The notes under the pieces were generated by a model that had not been told where the DNA came from, did no database searches, and saw only the letters and a program-made list of their open reading frames with translations. 7,855 nt of DNA, taken from NCBI GenBank assembly GCA_003486385.1, contig DNFT01000105.1:18467-26321 (forward strand), written 5' to 3'. The position numbers and the translations under genes were made by a program. Each line of letters starts with the position of its first letter. The stretch's first letter is position 1. Positions 1 through 5,717 of this stretch are shown piece by piece. The stretch comes from Eubacterium sp. (lineage in GTDB: Bacteria; Bacillota; Clostridia; Lachnospirales; Lachnospiraceae).

Positions 1-1271
1 ATGCGGATGTAAGGGATATAGAGCTTGTAACATTTGTCAGGACAGAGGGAAAGGTGTCACAGAGGACGGAGCTTGTCGCTGCAACAATATCTGAGCCTTC
101 CTTTAAAGAACGTGAGGCGGTCATGCGGTTTAACAAGTATAATCCCGACTACTATATCACTTTCAAGACATATTTGGATGAGGATTATCACACGGATGAT
201 AGAAAGGAGAAAGTCCGACTTGCACAGCAGAGCTTTAACAATGACCTTGTGAGTGGTAAGGGGGCGGACATATATTTTTCGCCTTATGGAGAACTTGATT
301 TTGAGAATCTTGGAGAGAAAGGTGCGCTTGCGGATTTATATGAATTTATAGACGAGGACAGCGATATAAGCAGGGATGACTTTGTGCAGAGTATCCTTAA
401 GGCTATGGAATATAAGGGAAAGCTGTATGCTGTGTCGCCTGATTTCAGCCTTAATACAATAGTTGGAAAGAAATCACTTCTGGGGCAGTATGATAAGTGG
501 GATTACAATGCTGTGTATGAGCTTGCAAAGAGCCACCCGGATGCAATACTTTTTGCGAACAGTAATCAGGAGAAAAATCTTGACAAATTTATGGCGTATT
601 CGCTGGATATGTTCTATAACAGTGATACCGCAGAGTGCGGCTTTGACTCGGAGCAGTTCATAAAGCTGCTTGAACTGGCAAAGGGCAGTGGCACGGAATA
701 TGACAGCAGTGCCGATATCGGAGAGCTTCTCACGGATGAGAAGGTACTTCTGTATGAGGCACCGATAATTTTCTGGTATAATACACAGCTTTTGCCGTAT
801 TATTTTGGTGAGGATATAAGCTATGTCGGGTATCCGTCGAACGCTGAGAGTGGAACAGTGCTCAGATATTATTATCAGTGGGCTGTCAGCGGGCAGTCAC
901 AGCACAAGGATGGTGCATGGCAGTTTATAAAGAGCCTTTTTGACGATGCGTATCAGAAGAGCTGCTTTTATTTTCCTGTGATGAGGTCAAGCTTTGATGA
1001 TGAGATAACTGAGGCAATGAATTATAGCGGAAGGAGTAAGACAGATCTTGCAAATGGTGTGGAAGTGCAATTACATGCCATGACCCAGGCGGAAGCAGAG
1101 GAGTTCCGCCAGCTTGTCGATAATGCAAAGCTTGTTTACAAGCCCTATGATACAGTGAAGAGCATAATAAAGGAAGAGGCAGAATACCTCTTTGACGGAG
1201 TGCGCAGTGCGGAGGAGACCGCGGCGATAATACAGGACAGAGTGAAGCTCTATCTTGAGGAGAACAACTAG
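1..1271 (+). CDS. Extracellular solute-binding protein (family 1-like), 5'-truncated by the window edge
   Basis: The reading frame is open from the first complete codon (position 3) to a TAG stop at 1269-1271, giving 422 visible residues. The GTG at 54 is not a credible start: it has no ribosome binding site and in-frame codons continue upstream. From about visible residue 23 the sequence resembles the start of a type-1 periplasmic-binding fold (ELVAATIS, then an acidic/basic helix and VMRFNKYNPDYY). It continues with ADIYFSP (88-94), the family-typical EYKGKLYAVSP (136-146), and near the C-terminus DGAWQFIKSLFDDAYQ, like the AWEFIK helix of sugar-binding ABC proteins. Such proteins capture a ligand outside the cell for an ABC importer. 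Residues before the binding domain (DVRDIELVTFVRTEGK) suggest an extra N-terminal region beyond the window. The signal peptide or lipobox is not visible, no permease gene is present, and the ligand cannot be predicted. Confidence 0.82.
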   Translation, partial: ADVRDIELVTFVRTEGKVSQRTELVAATISEPSFKEREAVMRFNKYNPDYYITFKTYLDEDYHTDDRKEKVRLAQQSFNNDLVSGKGADIYFSPYGELDFENLGEKGALADLYEFIDEDSDISRDDFVQSILKAMEYKGKLYAVSPDFSLNTIVGKKSLLGQYDKWDYNAVYELAKSHPDAILFANSNQEKNLDKFMAYSLDMFYNSDTAECGFDSEQFIKLLELAKGSGTEYDSSADIGELLTDEKVLLYEAPIIFWYNTQLLPYYFGEDISYVGYPSNAESGTVLRYYYQWAVSGQSQHKDGAWQFIKSLFDDAYQKSCFYFPVMRSSFDDEITEAMNYSGRSKTDLANGVEVQLHAMTQAEAEEFRQLVDNAKLVYKPYDTVKSIIKEEAEYLFDGVRSAEETAAIIQDRVKLYLEENN

Positions 1272-1272
1272 C

Positions 1273-1334
1273 TGGGACAGGGGTCTGACACCGGCGTCCC
1301 ATGCTTGGGACACCGGTGTCAGACCCCTGTCCCA
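1273..1334. repeat. 62-nt palindromic REP/MITE-like hairpin element
   Basis: The arms 1273-1294 and 1313-1334 are perfect reverse complements over 22 nt. The pairing continues inward (1295-1301 with 1306-1312) with one C-A mismatch, giving a 29-position stem and a TGCT loop (1302-1305). Each 29-nt half begins TGGGAC and ends GTCCCA and is itself an imperfect palindrome, so the element is two inverted copies of one palindromic unit. From memory, TGGGACAGGGGTC-type palindromes recur in many clostridial genomes, sometimes near REP-associated tyrosine transposases; I could not check this. It lies one base after the solute-binding gene's stop and could protect or terminate that transcript. However, no T-run directly follows either arm (a T7 begins 13 nt after the right arm), so it is not a canonical intrinsic terminator. 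No second copy was seen in the window. Confidence 0.8.
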
Positions 1335-1344
1335 ATTTTGCGTA

Positions 1345-1373
1345 TTGTTTTTTTGGAAAAATTATTCTATACT
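1345..1373 (+). promoter_or_regulatory. Candidate sigma-A promoter for the MATE gene
   Basis: TTGTTT (1345-1350) and TATACT (1368-1373) are separated by 17 nt. The -10 matches consensus at 5 of 6 positions and the -35 at only 3 of 6. It begins 10 nt after the palindromic element, so the MATE gene is probably transcribed separately from the solute-binding gene. The predicted transcription start is near 1380. Confidence 0.42.
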
Positions 1374-1410
1374 GGATTTCCGGCGGCACAAGCCGTATAC
1401 ATTATTGTGT

Positions 1411-1418
1411 AAAGGGAG
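1411..1418 (+). promoter_or_regulatory. Ribosome binding site fixing the MATE start
   Basis: AAAGGGAG lies 11 nt upstream of ATG 1430. The alternative in-frame ATG at 1301 lies inside the palindromic repeat, upstream of the candidate promoter, and has no such site, so 1430 is chosen. Confidence 0.6.
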
Positions 1419-1429
1419 AAATTCGGAAG

Positions 1430-2785
1430 ATGAGCAGTGAAGTAAATAAGGTAAGCAGGGATTTGACGAGCGGACCCTTAGCAAAGCAGATTCTGGTATT
1501 CAGTATACCGCTTGTGCTGTCTAACCTGTTGCAGGTGCTCTTTAATATGTCGGATATCGCGGTGGTCGGGCAGTTCGCCGGCTCACATGCGCTGGGAAGT
1601 GTTGGGTCGACAACCACGCTGGTGACGCTGTTTACCACGTTTTTGATAGGTGTGTCGGGCGGTGTGAATGTAATGACGGCGCAGTACATAGGTGCGAAGA
1701 AGGACAAGGATGTGCGTGAGGTCGTTCATTCGGCTGCGTGGATGTGCGCGCTCATGGGTGTGATACTGCTTCTGTTCGGGCAGGTGTTTTCAAAGCTTAT
1801 TCTTGAAGTTATGAAGACCAAGGAAGAGCTTATAGACGGAGCCGCACTGTATCTTAGAATATATTTTCTCGGAATGCCTGCACTTGGAATATACAATTTC
1901 GGTAATGCGGTATTTTCGGCTGTCGGAGATACCAAGAAGCCTGTGTATATACTGGCATTTTCGGGTGTTGTGAATATTCTGCTCAATCTGTTTTTTGTCA
2001 TAGTGTGCAGGCTTTCGGTTGCGGGGGTTGCCATCGCCAGCGTCACGTCGCAGTATATGTCGGCGGTGCTCATAATGATAGCACTTATGAAGGCGGATGA
2101 GAGAATACGTTTTTCGCCAAAGTATCTTAAGCTCTATCCGGACAAGGCAAAGGATCTTTTCAAGCTGGGCTTTCCGGCGGGAATACAGAACGCGATATTC
2201 CAGTTTGCCAACCTTTTTGTTCAGGTCGGCGTCAATTCGTTTGATGCGGTCATTGTCGAGGGAAATTCGGCGGCAACCAACGCGGACGCGCTTGTATATG
2301 ATGTCATGGCGGCATTCTACACAGCCTGCGCAAGCTTCATGGGGCAGAACTATGGGGCAAGAAACAAAAAGAGAGTGCGCAACAGCTACATCATAAGCCT
2401 TGCCTATTCATTTGGAATCGGAATGGTAATGGGAATCACGCTCAACATATTGGGGCGTCCGTTCCTGTCACTTTTTACCAAGGATGCCGCAGTTATGGAC
2501 GCGGGTATGCTGCGTCTTAACATTATGAGCATATCCTACGGCTTCTCAGCATTTATGGACTGTACAATAGCAGCTTCAAGAGGTCTGGGAAAGACGGTTG
2601 TACCAACGTACATAGTAATAATGGGCTCATGCGTGTTCAGAGTGATATGGATATATACGGTATTTGCGTATTTTAAGACGGTTCCGTCACTTTACATATT
2701 GTATATATGTTCGTGGACGCTCACCGCGATTGCGGAGTTTATATACTTTATGAGGATTTATAAGGAGCATATAAAGGTACTGTAA
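1430..2785 (+). CDS. MATE-family multidrug/toxin efflux transporter
   Basis: The product is 451 residues, the usual MATE length, rich in hydrophobic segments consistent with 12 membrane helices in two halves. MATE proteins export organic cations, drugs or metabolites across the cytoplasmic membrane using a Na+ or H+ gradient. Recognisable family segments are SDIAVVGQFAGSHALGSVGS (41-60), NFGNAVFSAVGDTKKPVY (156-173, the GDTKxP loop), ACASFMGQNYGARNKKRV (299-316, start of the second half) and ASRGLGKTVVPTYI (382-395). I infer the common Firmicute DinF/NorM-like branch, but the substrate and coupling ion cannot be told from the sequence. A short cytoplasmic N-terminus (MSSEVNKVSRDLTSGPLAKQ) precedes helix 1. 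The gene has its own candidate promoter and converges on the MCP gene, with a shared terminator between them. ATA is used for about 26 of 38 isoleucines, unlike in the tal/tkt operon. Confidence 0.93.
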   Translation: MSSEVNKVSRDLTSGPLAKQILVFSIPLVLSNLLQVLFNMSDIAVVGQFAGSHALGSVGSTTTLVTLFTTFLIGVSGGVNVMTAQYIGAKKDKDVREVVHSAAWMCALMGVILLLFGQVFSKLILEVMKTKEELIDGAALYLRIYFLGMPALGIYNFGNAVFSAVGDTKKPVYILAFSGVVNILLNLFFVIVCRLSVAGVAIASVTSQYMSAVLIMIALMKADERIRFSPKYLKLYPDKAKDLFKLGFPAGIQNAIFQFANLFVQVGVNSFDAVIVEGNSAATNADALVYDVMAAFYTACASFMGQNYGARNKKRVRNSYIISLAYSFGIGMVMGITLNILGRPFLSLFTKDAAVMDAGMLRLNIMSISYGFSAFMDCTIAASRGLGKTVVPTYIVIMGSCVFRVIWIYTVFAYFKTVPSLYILYICSWTLTAIAEFIYFMRIYKEHIKVL

Positions 2786-2860
2786 ATGGTGGAAGCTCTA
2801 TACAGAAGTCGTTGATTGTTGCGGTGAATAATTTACTATATAATTGAATTTTTTTGATAA

Positions 2861-2911
2861 AAATGAGAAAAAACCCCACAAGGTCACAGCTTGTGGGGTT
2901 TTTTCTCATTT
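2861..2911. terminator. Bidirectional intrinsic terminator between MATE and MCP genes
   Basis: The arms 2861-2882 and 2890-2911 are perfectly complementary over 22 nt, with a 7-nt loop (GTCACAG). The GC-rich core CCCCACAAG/CTTGTGGGG is flanked by A6 on the left and T6 on the right, so an RNA stem followed by a U-tract forms on either strand. It lies 75 nt past the MATE stop and 32 nt past the MCP stop, which fits termination of both convergent transcripts. Apart from this, 2786-2943 holds nothing I can identify. Confidence 0.93.
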
Positions 2912-2943
2912 ATTCTTTACAGATTTTACTTCGTCATACCACA

Positions 2944-4659
2944 CTATTTCTTCAACACAAATTTTCCGACAAGCTGCTGCAAGGTATCTGCCTGAGCCGA
3001 CAGCTCTTCGCTTGTAGCGGATGTCTCCTGTGCTGCCGAGGAGTTGGACTGGACAACCTCTGCAATCTGGTTGACACCTTCGTTTGCCTCATCCATAGCC
3101 TTTGACTGAGTGTCCGAAGCTTCGCTCAGTGCTCTTGATGTCTCTGCAATGGACTGGATTCCGTCTATTACGGAGGTGAGGGCTTCCGCTGCACTGCGTG
3201 CAGCATGGTTGCCGTCATCAATCTCCTTAAGAGCACCCTCTATAAGCTCGCGTGTATCCACAGCGGACTTGGCACTCTGCTCGGCAAGCTGGCGGATCTC
3301 ATCTGCGACTACGGCAAAACCACGGCCTGCGTCCCCTGCCCTTGCTGCCTCGATTGAAGCATTGAGTGAGAGAAGGTTGGTCTGGCTTGCGATGTCCTCT
3401 ATGTTGGCTGTGATATTCTCAATCTTTCTCGAAGTCTCTGTTATGCGGACCATAGCCTCGGACAGCTTCTGCATCTGAACCCTGCTGTCATCAGCCTGTC
3501 TGGCATAATCAACCGCCTGCTTATGGGCTTCCTTAAGATTCTTGGCTGATTTATCGACTTCCTCAGTGATATTGGTAATAGTCGAGGTGAGCTCTTCAAT
3601 AGCGCCTGCCTGCTCTGTGGCACCCTCTGCAAGGGATTGTGCGGACTGCGCAAGGTTGTCGGAGCCGGCGGCTACCTGTTTGGAAGCCTCATCAACCTGT
3701 GTGAGCGTTGCTATCATCTGGTGCTTGAGCTTCTGCATGGAGGTGAGCATGATGGAAAACTTACCGACATACTTGTCATGGCAGCCTGAGGTCGCTATGA
3801 AGTTGCCATCAGCCATCTCTCCTAGCACATATCCGATATCGGATATGAGTGTGTTGAGCTCTTCAGCCATGTATTTTGAATCGGCTAACATCTCTGCAAT
3901 CTCGTCATCGTAGTTACTCTCAGGGAATGGACTGTCCAGGTCGCCTGCGGCAAGTAGCTTAAGACGCTTTGAAGTATCAGCAAGAGTGGCTTCAATTTCA
4001 TTGGCGAACTTATTGCTGACCTTGTTAGACTGTAATCTTGTGGCAGCTATGAGGAGTAATATTACTGCGATGCATACAAATTCTATAATATTGAGCTGGC
4101 GTTTATATGCATTGCCTTTGGTAACATAGCAGTCCATGAGCTGCTTCATATAGCCATAGAGGGTATCGTATTCGGGAGTAAGCTTGTTCATCTCAAGACG
4201 CTGTGCATTGTTGCTTGCGTTTACATCGGAGGTTGCCCCCTGCCTTATAATCTCGTCGGACAGTGTCCAGTAATCATCTATGACGCTGCTTATATTGTCA
4301 CATATTTTTTTTGCTTCAGAATAATTGCACTGCTCTGTTATAGAATTGAAATAGGTAGTAAAGCTATCTCTTTTATCAAAATAAATTTCCTGCTGTTCAC
4401 TGATTGAGCCGGCATCCAGATAACCGATAACAGCGCGCAGGGCACTTCTTGAATCGGCGAAAACAGTCATCGCCTTACCGATGTCGCCCTGAATAAAGCC
4501 ATATGACTTTAGGGAGTGGTTGAACTGTACGCTGGTAAATACAATTAAAATGATGGCAAGCACAATGGATATGCTCGTAATGTTGGTGATAAGGTTGAAA
4601 TTTTTTCGCAGTCTGGTGTGAATACGCTGGCTGTCATTTGTTTTTTTTCTGTCTTCCAT
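2944..4659 (-). CDS. Methyl-accepting chemotaxis protein (transmembrane chemoreceptor)
   Basis: The product is 571 residues. It begins with a short basic cytoplasmic tail, then a first membrane helix (about 23-45), an extracellular sensor region of about 145 residues (46-190, probably a helical bundle), and a second membrane helix (about 191-207). A HAMP-like region (about 210-270, with GDLDSPFPES) is followed by a second HAMP-like linker (about 272-315, GEMADGNF), then the long signalling coiled coil. The highly conserved hairpin tip is IASQTNLLSLNASIEAARAG (423-442), followed by FAVVADEIRQLAEQS (448-462); this tip contacts CheA and CheW. Glutamate- and glutamine-rich heptads on both arms would be the methylation sites for CheR and CheB. 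There is no C-terminal NWETF-type tether; it ends KFVLKK. Cysteines 111, 120 and 176 lie in the sensor region. The ATG is supported by AAAGGAAG (4670-4677) 10 nt upstream. It stands alone here, with no other chemotaxis gene, and its ligand is unknown. Confidence 0.95.
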   Translation of the reverse strand: MEDRKKTNDSQRIHTRLRKNFNLITNITSISIVLAIILIVFTSVQFNHSLKSYGFIQGDIGKAMTVFADSRSALRAVIGYLDAGSISEQQEIYFDKRDSFTTYFNSITEQCNYSEAKKICDNISSVIDDYWTLSDEIIRQGATSDVNASNNAQRLEMNKLTPEYDTLYGYMKQLMDCYVTKGNAYKRQLNIIEFVCIAVILLLIAATRLQSNKVSNKFANEIEATLADTSKRLKLLAAGDLDSPFPESNYDDEIAEMLADSKYMAEELNTLISDIGYVLGEMADGNFIATSGCHDKYVGKFSIMLTSMQKLKHQMIATLTQVDEASKQVAAGSDNLAQSAQSLAEGATEQAGAIEELTSTITNITEEVDKSAKNLKEAHKQAVDYARQADDSRVQMQKLSEAMVRITETSRKIENITANIEDIASQTNLLSLNASIEAARAGDAGRGFAVVADEIRQLAEQSAKSAVDTRELIEGALKEIDDGNHAARSAAEALTSVIDGIQSIAETSRALSEASDTQSKAMDEANEGVNQIAEVVQSNSSAAQETSATSEELSAQADTLQQLVGKFVLKK

Positions 4660-4696
4660 TAAGAATACACTTCCTTTCGCAATAAATAAATCTTGC

Positions 4697-4718
4697 CAAG
4701 CCGGGTTTTCACGGCTTG
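4697..4718 (-). other. Small hairpin in the MCP 5' leader
   Basis: CAAGCCG and CGGCTTG pair over 7 bp around an 8-nt loop. Read on the minus strand it would lie in the untranslated leader between the predicted MCP promoter and the ribosome binding site at 4670-4677. Read on the plus strand it is followed six bases later by T6, so it could act as a weak terminator of rightward transcription. It matches no riboswitch class I know. Confidence 0.4.
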
Positions 4719-4745
4719 AAATATTTTTTGTAACACCCTGTCATT

Positions 4746-4774
4746 AGGATAGCATGTTTGTTAAAAAATGGAAA
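4746..4774 (-). promoter_or_regulatory. Candidate sigma-A promoter for the MCP gene
   Basis: On the minus strand, TTTCCA (4769-4774) and TATCCT (4746-4751) are 17 nt apart, each matching consensus at 4 of 6 positions. A TG one base before the -10 gives an extended -10 (TGCTATCCT), which can offset a weak -35. The leader would be about 80 nt. I did not find a convincing sigma-28/sigma-D flagellar-type promoter upstream of this gene. Confidence 0.42.
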
Positions 4775-4916
4775 CAATATTTTGAAAATTTTGCAAAAAA
4801 AAGTTATAAAATACCATAATTAAATCAAAACATGTAAAAAATCTCTGCGATGTAATTTATTATTACTTTTGGCAACAAAATGAGCAACAGATGGGCATAA
4901 TTTGAAGAAAAATGCT
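4775..4916. other. AT-rich divergent intergenic stretch with no identified gene
   Basis: This is the middle of the 368-nt gap between the MCP and transaldolase starts (4660-5027). It is very AT-rich, with A- and T-runs and the short palindrome TTTTGCAAAA near 4790. Open frames here are only a few codons long and lack ribosome binding sites. I see no RNA gene, riboswitch or repeat. It probably serves as upstream promoter DNA for the two divergent genes. Confidence 0.5.
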
Positions 4917-4945
4917 TTGACAATATGGCGGTATGGCTTTAAAAT
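4917..4945 (+). promoter_or_regulatory. Strong sigma-A promoter for the tal-tkt operon
   Basis: A perfect TTGACA (4917-4922) is followed after exactly 17 nt by TAAAAT (4940-4945), 5 of 6 to consensus. Transcription would start near 4952, leaving a leader of about 76 nt. The promoter lies inside the in-frame extension upstream of ATG 5028, which argues that the extension is not translated. Confidence 0.75.
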
Positions 4946-5015
4946 GACTATAGGTGAAACAATTTATATAGTTGTTTTCCAAATGTTTTTTAATCTAAGA
5001 GAGCGAAAGCGGAAC

Positions 5016-5023
5016 AGGAGAGG
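5016..5023 (+). promoter_or_regulatory. Ribosome binding site fixing the transaldolase start
   Basis: AGGAGAGG precedes ATG 5028; the AGGAG core is 7 nt from the start codon. The in-frame ATG at 4902 has no comparable site, lies upstream of the promoter, and would add 42 residues absent from the family. Confidence 0.85.
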
Positions 5024-5027
5024 TAAT

Positions 5028-5690
5028 ATGAAGTTTTTTATTGACACAGCGAAGGTTGAAGACATTAAGAAAGCAAATGACATGGGGGTTATTTGCGGAG
5101 TAACAACGAATCCATCTTTAATTGCAAAAGAGGGCAGAGATTTTAATGAGGTTATCAAGGAGATAGCATCAATTGTTGACGGTCCGATAAGCGGTGAGGT
5201 TAAGGCTACAACCCAGGACGCTGAGGGTATGATTAAGGAAGGAAGAGAGATTGCAGCTATCCATCCTAACATGGTTGTCAAGATTCCTATGACTGTTGAA
5301 GGACTTAAGGCTACCAAGGTTCTCGCTTCAGAGGGTATCAAGGTTAATGTTACACTTATCTTCTCGGCTAATCAGGCGCTTCTTGCAGCGAGAGCGGGTG
5401 CAGCTTATGTTTCCCCATTCCTTGGAAGACTTGATGATATATCACAGCCGGGCATTGAACTTATCCGTACAATCTCAGATATTTTCATGAATTATCCTGA
5501 GATTGAGACAGAGATTATTGCAGCCAGCGTCCGCAATCCGATCCATGTAACAGACTGCGCACTTGCAGGGGCTGACATTGCAACGGTTCCTTATTCGGTA
5601 ATCGAGCAGATGACTAAGCATCCGCTCACAACAGCAGGTATCGATAAGTTCGTTAAGGATTATGAAGCTGTATTCGGAAAGCAGAACTAA
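5028..5690 (+). CDS. tal: Transaldolase (compact TalC/MipB/FSA-type family)
   Basis: This cytoplasmic enzyme moves a dihydroxyacetone unit from sedoheptulose-7-phosphate to glyceraldehyde-3-phosphate, giving fructose-6-phosphate and erythrose-4-phosphate. The 220 residues match the short single-barrel subfamily (about 214-220). The start MKFFIDTAKVEDIKKAN is typical, with catalytic-site Asp6 and GVTTNPSLIAKEG (24-36). The Schiff-base lysine is Lys85 in VVKIPMT, and Arg134 in SPFLGRLDD should bind phosphate. The family also contains fructose-6-phosphate aldolases. Compared with E. coli FSA, Glu57 replaces Gln59, Ser129 replaces Ala129, and Phe131 replaces Tyr131. These are transaldolase-type residues, so I prefer transaldolase despite the frequent 'fructose-6-phosphate aldolase' label. 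It is the first gene of an apparent operon with transketolase, 27 nt downstream. Isoleucine ATA is rare (3 of 26), suggesting high expression. Confidence 0.95.
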   Translation: MKFFIDTAKVEDIKKANDMGVICGVTTNPSLIAKEGRDFNEVIKEIASIVDGPISGEVKATTQDAEGMIKEGREIAAIHPNMVVKIPMTVEGLKATKVLASEGIKVNVTLIFSANQALLAARAGAAYVSPFLGRLDDISQPGIELIRTISDIFMNYPEIETEIIAASVRNPIHVTDCALAGADIATVPYSVIEQMTKHPLTTAGIDKFVKDYEAVFGKQN

Positions 5691-5717
5691 TATCTTATAA
5701 AAAGGAGATTTTTATCT

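Noticed and set aside
54..56. GTG as the start of the solute-binding protein
   Set aside because: The frame is open upstream to the window edge, there is no Shine-Dalgarno sequence of the right spacing, and no signal peptide follows.
925..1389. Minus-strand open frame of 154 codons over the end of the solute-binding gene and the repeat
   Set aside because: It is antisense to a clear coding region, crosses the palindrome, has a low-complexity composition and has no recognisable domain.
1301..1429. N-terminal extension of the MATE protein from ATG 1301
   Set aside because: It would translate the right arm of the palindromic repeat and the promoter region; the family-length protein starts at 1430 with a ribosome binding site.
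3110..3913. Two plus-strand open frames opposite the MCP gene
   Set aside because: They are antisense shadows of the alanine- and serine-rich MCP coiled coil, with no ribosome binding sites or family resemblance.
4660..4745. Riboswitch (for example c-di-GMP) in the MCP leader
   Set aside because: Only one 7-bp hairpin is present; the conserved core sequences of c-di-GMP riboswitches are missing and the leader is too short.
4785..4800. Catabolite-repression (cre) operator or other operator at the TTTTGCAAAA palindrome
   Set aside because: It does not match the cre consensus, and short AT-rich palindromes are expected by chance in this AT-rich stretch.
4902..5027. 42-residue N-terminal extension of transaldolase from ATG 4902
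   Set aside because: It lies over and upstream of a near-consensus promoter, has no ribosome binding site, and is absent from the family; ATG 5028 has an ideal site.
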